From Nocardioidaceae bacterium (GTDB lineage: Bacteria; Actinomycetota; Actinomycetes; Propionibacteriales; Nocardioidaceae), in NCBI GenBank assembly GCA_020438665.1, contig JAGQUE010000373.1, positions 4,355 to 15,512 on the forward strand: a stretch of DNA of 11,158 nt, read 5' to 3'. The translations under genes and the position numbers were made by a program. Shown in pieces: positions 7,513 to 11,158 of the stretch. Numbering within the stretch: position 1 is the first letter of the stretch; every line of letters starts with the position of its first letter. The notes below the pieces were generated by a model. It saw only the letters and a program-made list of their open reading frames with translations, was not told where the DNA came from and did no database searches.

Positions 7513-8165
7513 AGCGCTCCTCAGCAGGGATCGTGTAATTCGTCGTGATTGTGTCAGCCACTGAGCACTTTCGGAACGTGGCGCGATGACGCTGCTTCAG
7601 TCGGCTGTGGGACCCGCGTCTATCCGCCGCAAGTTGGGCGCCTTCCGGCAGGCATAGCAGCACCCAGAGTGACTTCCGGCCGGTCTAGTCCCGGACCCAT
7701 CGACGTCCACGATGGATTCGGTCAGCCGCCGCCCTTTCCGGGTCGTCACCACGACCCGGTGGGGCTCGATCTTGTCTACCGAGTGGCACCTCAGGACTGG
7801 TCTTCGTCTGCTTCGTCGCCCAGCGGGCGGCGAACTCCATCGTGGGGCCGATTGCGGAGCGCAGCTATGGCCCACTGGACTCCAGATACCCAGGCGGGCA
7901 ACCTCTGGTCGGCAATGCGTCCTTGTGGGCGGTAGCGACGCACGCCGAGCTTCGCGGCGCTATGCCGCACCAGCTTTGGCCGGGAGGCGTCGGCCCCGGA
8001 GTGCCGATTTGACCAATGGTCACTCGGTTGAGTTGGCCGCCGAAGGCCATCACGGCTTCAGCGTGTCGTCAGGTCGAGGGTCCGGTGCTCGTCGGCATTT
8101 CGACGATGGTCTTCTGGCTGGTCCGGTGGATGGGGCAGGGCACTCGCGCCCTTGTGTGGTGCCGC
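7513..8165. other. 650-bp stretch without a convincing gene
   Basis: Lies between the GTG start of the 350-aa gene and the 3' end of the TetR gene, both on the minus strand. Open frames here (7549-7935 plus, 7597-7875 minus, 7712-8185 plus) overlap each other, have Arg/Ser/Pro-rich translations and lack ribosome binding sites and motifs. The first tens of bases must hold the promoter of the minus-strand operon, but I could not place a -35/-10 pair with a workable distance to the ribosome binding site. The remainder may be decayed genes at the right edge of the accessory segment; no transposase or recombinase trace is readable. Confidence 0.5.
7517..7523 (-). promoter_or_regulatory. ribosome binding site of the two-gene operon
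   Basis: On the minus strand the sequence reads TGAGGAG, 4 nt before the first GTG (7510-7512) and 7 nt before the second (7507-7509). It is a strong Shine-Dalgarno match and supports translation beginning here rather than at any downstream ATG. Confidence 0.7.
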
Positions 8166-8702
8166 CTACTTCTGGGTGTCACTAAGGAGGCGTTCCATGA
8201 CCCGCTGCATGAGGGTGGGGTCGATGGCCGTCTCGTCGACGGCGGACTGGATGATGAGTCCTGATCCCAGCGCCATCACCACTGAGGCGAGTTCCTCCCA
8301 GCTGGCCCACTGTGGGTTCGGACGCCCGTGGGCGATGGCCGTGCCCGCGCCCTGTCGTGCCTGGCGATACCGTTCCGCGAGGGCGGCCCGGGTTTCCGGG
8401 TTGTGCACGGCTTCGAGGAAGAAGTCCAGTGTCGCCAGTGCCCACCCGGTGGCTTCCGTCGCGAGGTGGGAGTCGCCACTGCCCGCGTCCCCGGCTTCTC
8501 GGTCGAGGAGGTCCAGGAACAGGGCTTCCTTGCTCGCCCAGTTGGAGTAGACGGCCCCCTTGGAGTAGCCGGCTGCCTCGGCGATGTCGTCCAGGGATGC
8601 TCCCCGGTACCCATGGGATTCGAACAGTCGTCGCGCCTGAACAAGGATCGCCTCGCGGGTGCGCGCCCGAGCCTGGTCTCTGGTCAGTCGTCGTGTGCCC
8701 AT
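8166..8702 (-). CDS. TetR/AcrR-family transcriptional repressor
   Basis: A 178-residue DNA-binding repressor. The N-terminal helix (RTREAILVQARRLFESHGY, 14-32) and helix-turn-helix (SLDDIAEAAGYSKGAVYSNWASKEALF, about 36-62) are textbook TetR: Gly45-Tyr-Ser-Lys-Gly-Ala-Val-Tyr in the recognition helix region and the Lys-Glu-Ala-Leu-Phe end. The C-terminal two thirds is the helical ligand and dimerisation part, whose effector cannot be read. An ATG also exists at 8717, but the Shine-Dalgarno GAGGAGGT would then lie inside the gene, so 8702 is chosen. It is divergent from the membrane protein at 8789 with an 86-bp gap containing palindromes, so it most likely represses both that gene and itself. 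Confidence 0.93.
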   Translation of the reverse strand: MGTRRLTRDQARARTREAILVQARRLFESHGYRGASLDDIAEAAGYSKGAVYSNWASKEALFLDLLDREAGDAGSGDSHLATEATGWALATLDFFLEAVHNPETRAALAERYRQARQGAGTAIAHGRPNPQWASWEELASVVMALGSGLIIQSAVDETAIDPTLMQRVMERLLSDTQK

Positions 8703-8705
8703 CGC

Positions 8706-8713
8706 ACCTCCTC
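8706..8713 (-). promoter_or_regulatory. ribosome binding site deciding the TetR start
   Basis: On the minus strand GAGGAGGT, a near-perfect Shine-Dalgarno, ends 3 nt before the ATG at 8702. It sits downstream of the alternative ATG at 8717 and therefore argues for the shorter protein. Confidence 0.65.
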
Positions 8714-8716
8714 GCA

Positions 8717-8737
8717 TAAAGATACCAGAAGTCTTTA
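8717..8737. promoter_or_regulatory. candidate operator: TAAAGA-N9-TCTTTA inverted repeat
   Basis: A 21-bp interrupted palindrome with 6-bp perfect arms, directly ahead of the TetR ribosome binding site and abutting the larger palindrome at 8737-8770. Its position suits autorepression of the TetR gene. On the minus strand it contains TATCTT (8719-8724), a possible -10, though the matching -35 is poor. Confidence 0.4.
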
Positions 8738-8762
8738 CATACGCTCAGTTTGTACGTACTGT
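8734..8762 (+). promoter_or_regulatory. candidate promoter of the membrane-protein gene
   Basis: TTTACA (8734-8739, five of six matches to the -35 consensus TTGACA) is separated by 17 nt from TACTGT (8757-8762), which fits the actinobacterial -10 pattern TAnnnT. Transcription would begin near 8769, leaving a leader of about 20 nt with the Shine-Dalgarno at 8777-8782. Nearly the whole promoter lies within the 34-bp palindrome, so a bound repressor would block it. Confidence 0.45.
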
Positions 8763-8770
8763 GAGTATGT
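8737..8770. promoter_or_regulatory. candidate TetR operator: 34-bp imperfect palindrome
   Basis: The arms ACATACGCTCAG (8737-8748) and CTGTGAGTATGT (8759-8770) are complementary at 10 of 12 positions, and the centre contains GTAC; counted base by base, 13 of 17 pairs match. It lies between a TetR gene and its divergent neighbour and covers the candidate -10, the usual place for a TetR operator. The length would suit two dimers or one dimer on a half of it. Binding is inferred from position and symmetry. Confidence 0.5.
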
Positions 8771-8776
8771 CAATCG

Positions 8777-8782
8777 AAGGAG
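8777..8782 (+). promoter_or_regulatory. ribosome binding site deciding the membrane-protein start
   Basis: AAGGAG touches the ATG at 8783 with no spacer but lies 6 nt before the in-frame ATG at 8789, so the second ATG is the functional start. Confidence 0.65.
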
Positions 8783-8788
8783 ATGGAG

Positions 8789-9169
8789 ATGAACACTCGA
8801 AGTGCTCGCAAGACATCGATCGTCGGCTTCGCGCTGGTCGCAGCGGGAACGGTGACGGCAGCAATCGGCGCCCCAGCCGCAGACCCCACCGCGGCACAGG
8901 TGCTCTCCACGACGGGCGCGGCACTGCTGGCCGCCGGACTGGTGTCGGTGCTGACCGCCGCTGCCCTGAGCCTGGCCCGCTCCGTGGTGTTGGGGGCATG
9001 CCTGGTCACCGCCGGGGTCGTCGTCGAGTTCATCGGCGCCCGTGCAGCCGCGGTACCAGTGGCAACGTCCCTGCCGGCAATCGGTGGGGCCCTGTTGGTA
9101 GCCGGGGTCCTCACCATCGTGCTCGGCACCGCGTCCGAGTCGAACCGCTCACCGGCGCCCGCCAACTGA
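8789..9169 (+). CDS. small four-helix integral membrane protein, TetR-controlled
   Basis: A 126-residue hydrophobic protein rich in Ala, Val, Gly and Leu. Four probable membrane helices lie near 11-29, 38-60, 64-84 and 95-114, joined by very short loops, with a basic N-terminus (MNTRSARK) that predicts an inside N-terminus, and a short polar tail. No conserved functional residue is obvious. The only charged residues inside the membrane region are at the ends of helices 3 and 4 (for example Arg64, Glu80, Arg85). It is divergent from a TetR gene, as many efflux or envelope-stress membrane proteins are, but it does not resemble the small multidrug resistance family or major-facilitator pumps, and I do not assign a substrate. 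A strong hairpin about 75 bp downstream probably ends its transcript. Confidence 0.8.
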   Translation: MNTRSARKTSIVGFALVAAGTVTAAIGAPAADPTAAQVLSTTGAALLAAGLVSVLTAAALSLARSVVLGACLVTAGVVVEFIGARAAAVPVATSLPAIGGALLVAGVLTIVLGTASESNRSPAPAN

Positions 9170-9244
9170 ACACAACCACGCCCGCGTCACCTACCGGATC
9201 AAGGCGGTTCCCACCCGCTGAACAGTCGTGGCTCGAGCGAACAC

Positions 9245-9278
9245 GCTGCCCGAGCCCACAGCCGCGGGCTCGGGCAGC
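9245..9278 (+). terminator. probable hairpin terminator
   Basis: A perfect 13-bp stem, GCTGCCCGAGCCC (9245-9257) with GGGCTCGGGCAGC (9266-9278), and an 8-nt loop. It lies about 75 bp after the membrane-protein stop and ahead of the convergent minus-strand gene ending at 9421. There is no T tract on either strand, which is common for actinobacterial terminator hairpins. It could act for both directions. Confidence 0.6.
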
Positions 9279-9420
9279 CCCGGCACCCTCAGATGCAGCC
9301 CGCGAGGACCGTCGCGTTGAGCGATGAGTAAACGACCCAGACGGACGACGTCGCGTATCCACCGCGTAGCGGGCGTGAGTCACACCGCCGCCTGACGGGC
9401 GAGGGGGCCGTGGAATGCAC

Positions 9421-9858
9421 TCAGTCTGCCAGCGGGCTCAGTGGCTCGATCTCGCTCGCGCTGCGGCGACGCCGCACCGGTATCGCAGGGTTGGGTGCTG
9501 TGGTCCTGTGATCGACTTGCTGCCGCTCGTGGGTTGCGTCTGGTCGCTTCGTCTCGTCCCGACTGAAGACGTAGTAGCCCACCACCTCGCCGCTGACAGC
9601 CAGTTGTTGACCGGAGGTCAGGAACTTGTCGCGGCTCACCTGCGAAGTCGGAACAAAGACGACTGAAGCGGAAACGATTGACCATCCTTCATTGCACACA
9701 CCATTGAGATCACTATTGACGTTGGTCCGGTCTGCCGCGGTGTATCCGCCCGAAGGCCCGACGCGTCCCGTCTGCTGGGTGAGTGACAACGACAGTTGGA
9801 GCACGTGATCTCCCCGCTCGAAAGCTTCACGTGCGGCCGCAATCGCCTGCGAGTACAT
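9421..9858 (-). CDS. hypothetical protein of an actinobacterial small-protein family
   Basis: A 145-residue soluble protein with no signal peptide or membrane helix. The N-terminal helix (SQAIAAAREAFERGDHVLQ, 3-21), the middle NEGWSIVSASVVFVPTSQVSRDKFL (56-80) and GQQLAVSGEVVGYYVFSRDE (83-102) match the pattern of a widespread but uncharacterised actinobacterial protein in which Glu-Gly-Trp, Arg-Asp-Lys-Phe and a final strand ending Tyr-x-Phe-Arg are kept; this is from memory of the family. The last 40 or so residues are Arg/Pro/Thr-rich and probably disordered, an extension beyond the usual end of such proteins. No strong Shine-Dalgarno precedes the ATG at 9858. Its 3' end converges on the membrane-protein gene, and it is divergent from the methyltransferase at 10087. 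Function unknown. Confidence 0.75.
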   Translation of the reverse strand: MYSQAIAAAREAFERGDHVLQLSLSLTQQTGRVGPSGGYTAADRTNVNSDLNGVCNEGWSIVSASVVFVPTSQVSRDKFLTSGQQLAVSGEVVGYYVFSRDETKRPDATHERQQVDHRTTAPNPAIPVRRRRSASEIEPLSPLAD

Positions 9859-10074
9859 GGGGTGACTCTATGTTGTCCTAGGCGGATCCCGGATCGCCGG
9901 CGAGGCCCGTGGCCATGGTGTTCGGTCTAGGTCCAAGCAGCCGCTGGGACGGAGAGCCATCGGTTCAAGCCGACCGATCGATTGCGACTCCCCGGTCCGA
10001 GGGCACCACCGGCTCCACGACTGCATGGCGGGGACAGCGTGGGAAGTCAGTTGTGGTGTTGGCGGTTGTCGTTC

Positions 10075-10079
10075 AAGGA
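10075..10079 (+). promoter_or_regulatory. ribosome binding site deciding the methyltransferase start
   Basis: AAGGA is 7 nt before the in-frame GTG at 10087. The frame is open further upstream to an ATG at 9982, but the residues it would add are unlike the family and lack a Shine-Dalgarno, so 10087 is preferred. Confidence 0.6.
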
Positions 10080-10086
10080 TGTTGGG

Positions 10087-11010
10087 GTGTTCGACGATCA
10101 GTCAGCTGCGCCGGTGATTCACCAGCACCCGCTGGCCTACCTGTTGGGACTTGAAGGCGTCGCGCTGATGCGGGCGTTCGCTGGGGACTTTGACCGGGGG
10201 TTCACCGAGGCCCGCATCGCCGAGATCGGCCACCTACTGGAGACCGCCGAGAGGTTCGGGCCCGGGGTCGATGTGCCGGCCCTGTCGGTGGTGGATGGCT
10301 ACGACGGCTGGGCGCTGACCTACGACGGCGAGAACAACGGCTGCTTCCCGATGCGCGACGACGTGCTCGGTCCCATGCTCGACCGGCTCCGCCCCGGGCG
10401 GACCCTGGACGCGGCCTGTGGCACCGGCGCGGTGGCACAACAACTGATCACCCGCGGCCACGACGTCATCGGGATCGACATCTCCGAAGGCATGCTGGCC
10501 CTGGCCCGCGCCGCTGTACCGGAAGCCCGGTTCACCCTCGGTGATCTGGTCGCCTTGCCGCTGCCCGACCACGATGTCGACCACATGGTGTGCAGCCTGG
10601 CCTTGACCCACCTCCCAGACTTGGCGCCGTTCTTCGCCGAGGCCGCCCGGGTAATGCGGCGCGGAGGACACCTGCTGCTGCTCGACACACGCGGCCACTT
10701 CACGGGCTCGACCAGGTATCCGCTGGTCAAGACCGCACCCGACGGGCGAGTGGGCTACGTCGCCGGCTACAGCCACAGCCCGGGCGACTACCTGCGCGCC
10801 GCGCTCCCCCACGGCTACCTCGTCCGAGCCTGTGAAGAGGTCTTCCGCGACCACGACACCGTGCCGCCCGACGAGATACCCGAACCGCTGACCCCAGGTC
10901 CCCCCGACATCTGGGAACTCCACGCCTGGGCCCGCGACGCAGCCAACGCCGCCAAGACCGGCCAGGCCGCCGTGATCGCCTGGGACCTCGAGCTGCAACC
11001 CGACGTCTAG
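10087..11010 (+). CDS. class I SAM-dependent methyltransferase with HQHPLAYLLG-type N-terminus
   Basis: A 307-residue cytoplasmic methyltransferase of unknown substrate. The N-terminal 60 residues contain IHQHPLAYLLGLEGVALMRAF (11-31), a conserved helical cap found in a group of actinobacterial methyltransferases, and GYDGWALTYD (71-80). The catalytic fold follows: motif I LDAACGTGAVAQQL (107-120), the acidic end of strand 2 in VIGIDISEGML (127-137), LGDLVALPLPDHDVD (151-165), the ALTHLPDL segment (172-179), and RRGGHLLLLD (191-200). The Tyr-Asp-x-Trp pattern before the core and the type-11 motif order point to small molecules rather than protein or DNA. The start is set by AAGGA 7 nt ahead of GTG 10087. 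It is divergent from the 145-aa gene with a 228-bp gap, and converges on the partial gene at the window end. Confidence 0.9.
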   Translation: MFDDQSAAPVIHQHPLAYLLGLEGVALMRAFAGDFDRGFTEARIAEIGHLLETAERFGPGVDVPALSVVDGYDGWALTYDGENNGCFPMRDDVLGPMLDRLRPGRTLDAACGTGAVAQQLITRGHDVIGIDISEGMLALARAAVPEARFTLGDLVALPLPDHDVDHMVCSLALTHLPDLAPFFAEAARVMRRGGHLLLLDTRGHFTGSTRYPLVKTAPDGRVGYVAGYSHSPGDYLRAALPHGYLVRACEEVFRDHDTVPPDEIPEPLTPGPPDIWELHAWARDAANAAKTGQAAVIAWDLELQPDV

Positions 11011-11093
11011 CCGCCAAGGACCCGGGCGCCTCATCCGCGCCATGGTCTGCGGGTACTCGCGCAGGCTGCAACCGCCGGCGCGTGAGCCGGATG

Positions 11094-11158
11094 TCAGGTG
11101 ATGTGGAGGACGATGACGGTGTGGTTGTCCGGGGCGCCTGCGGCTTCGACGGCGGCGC
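11094..11158 (-). CDS. 3' end of a minus-strand gene, probably PP2C-type Ser/Thr phosphatase
   Basis: The minus strand reads open from the window edge to TGA at 11094-11096. The last 20 or so residues are AVEAAGAPDNHTVIVLHIT. The Asp-Asn-x-Thr-Val-hydrophobic-Val ending after a Gly-rich turn is the usual last strand of PP2C-family phosphatases (..GSPDNVTVVV..), where the Asp is a metal ligand. Only this fragment is visible, so the call rests on one short motif; codon use is fully host-like. It faces the methyltransferase, with 83 bp between the two stops. Confidence 0.5.
   Translation of the reverse strand, partial: AAVEAAGAPDNHTVIVLHIT

Noticed and set aside
7530..7557. CTGACA-N16-CACGAT on the minus strand as promoter of the two-gene operon
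   Set aside because: Transcription would begin within the ribosome binding site at 7517-7523, and the -10 is poor.
9960..9985. T-arm-like CGGTTCAAGCCG resembling a tRNA fragment
   Set aside because: No acceptor, D-arm or anticodon arm can be folded around it; the stem is only about four pairs.
9982..10086. N-terminal extension of the second methyltransferase from ATG 9982
   Set aside because: No Shine-Dalgarno, residues unlike the family, while GTG 10087 has AAGGA at 7 nt and begins at the conserved N-terminus.

Overview
The window looks like chromosomal DNA of a high-GC actinobacterium. Coding is dense with almost exclusively G/C third positions in the flanks, GTG starts occur, and several gene families are typical of Actinobacteria (GH13 alpha-glucosidase, a methyltransferase with an HQHPLAYLLG-type N-terminus, a small EGW...RDKFL..GQ protein). 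A Nocardioides-like host fits but cannot be proved from this stretch. No rRNA, tRNA, CRISPR array, transposase or integrase is visible.

Layout. (1) 1-2145, plus strand: the 3' part of a GH13 alpha-glucosidase, cut by the window edge, followed 42 nt later by a small class I SAM-dependent methyltransferase. (2) 2146-7512, an accessory segment. After about 340 bp with no convincing gene comes an unlisted-size small ORF (2487-2663, 58 codons). Its stop overlaps by 8 nt the GTG start of an 800-residue protein with an N-terminal PD-(D/E)XK nuclease-like domain and a P-loop ATPase. Facing it on the minus strand is a two-gene operon: a 350-residue protein with a SAP-like N-terminal motif, and, overlapping it by 14 nt, an alpha/beta hydrolase with a Ser-Asp-His triad and two C-terminal membrane helices. 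The ATPase gene has clearly different codon use from the flanks (8 of its first 20 codons end in G/C, against 20 of the first 20 for the glucosidase), which suggests transfer. (3) 7513-8165: about 650 bp without a convincing gene. (4) 8166-9169: a TetR-family repressor and a divergent small four-helix membrane protein, with overlapping palindromes in the short region between them, and a strong hairpin downstream. (5) 9421-11158: a small actinobacterial protein of unknown function, a second SAM-dependent methyltransferase, and the last codons of a minus-strand gene resembling the C-terminus of a PP2C phosphatase.

How the parts may work together. Region 2 is the most interesting. A nuclease-ATPase fusion beside a pair made of a probable nucleic-acid-binding protein and a membrane-anchored hydrolase is the kind of sensor/effector arrangement seen in prophage-defence islands. 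That reading is inference: the two sets converge and so are separate transcription units, and neither the 350-residue protein nor the 58-residue ORF is recognisable. In region 4 the repressor probably controls both itself and the membrane protein from the shared region. The two methyltransferases belong to different subgroups and have no visible link.
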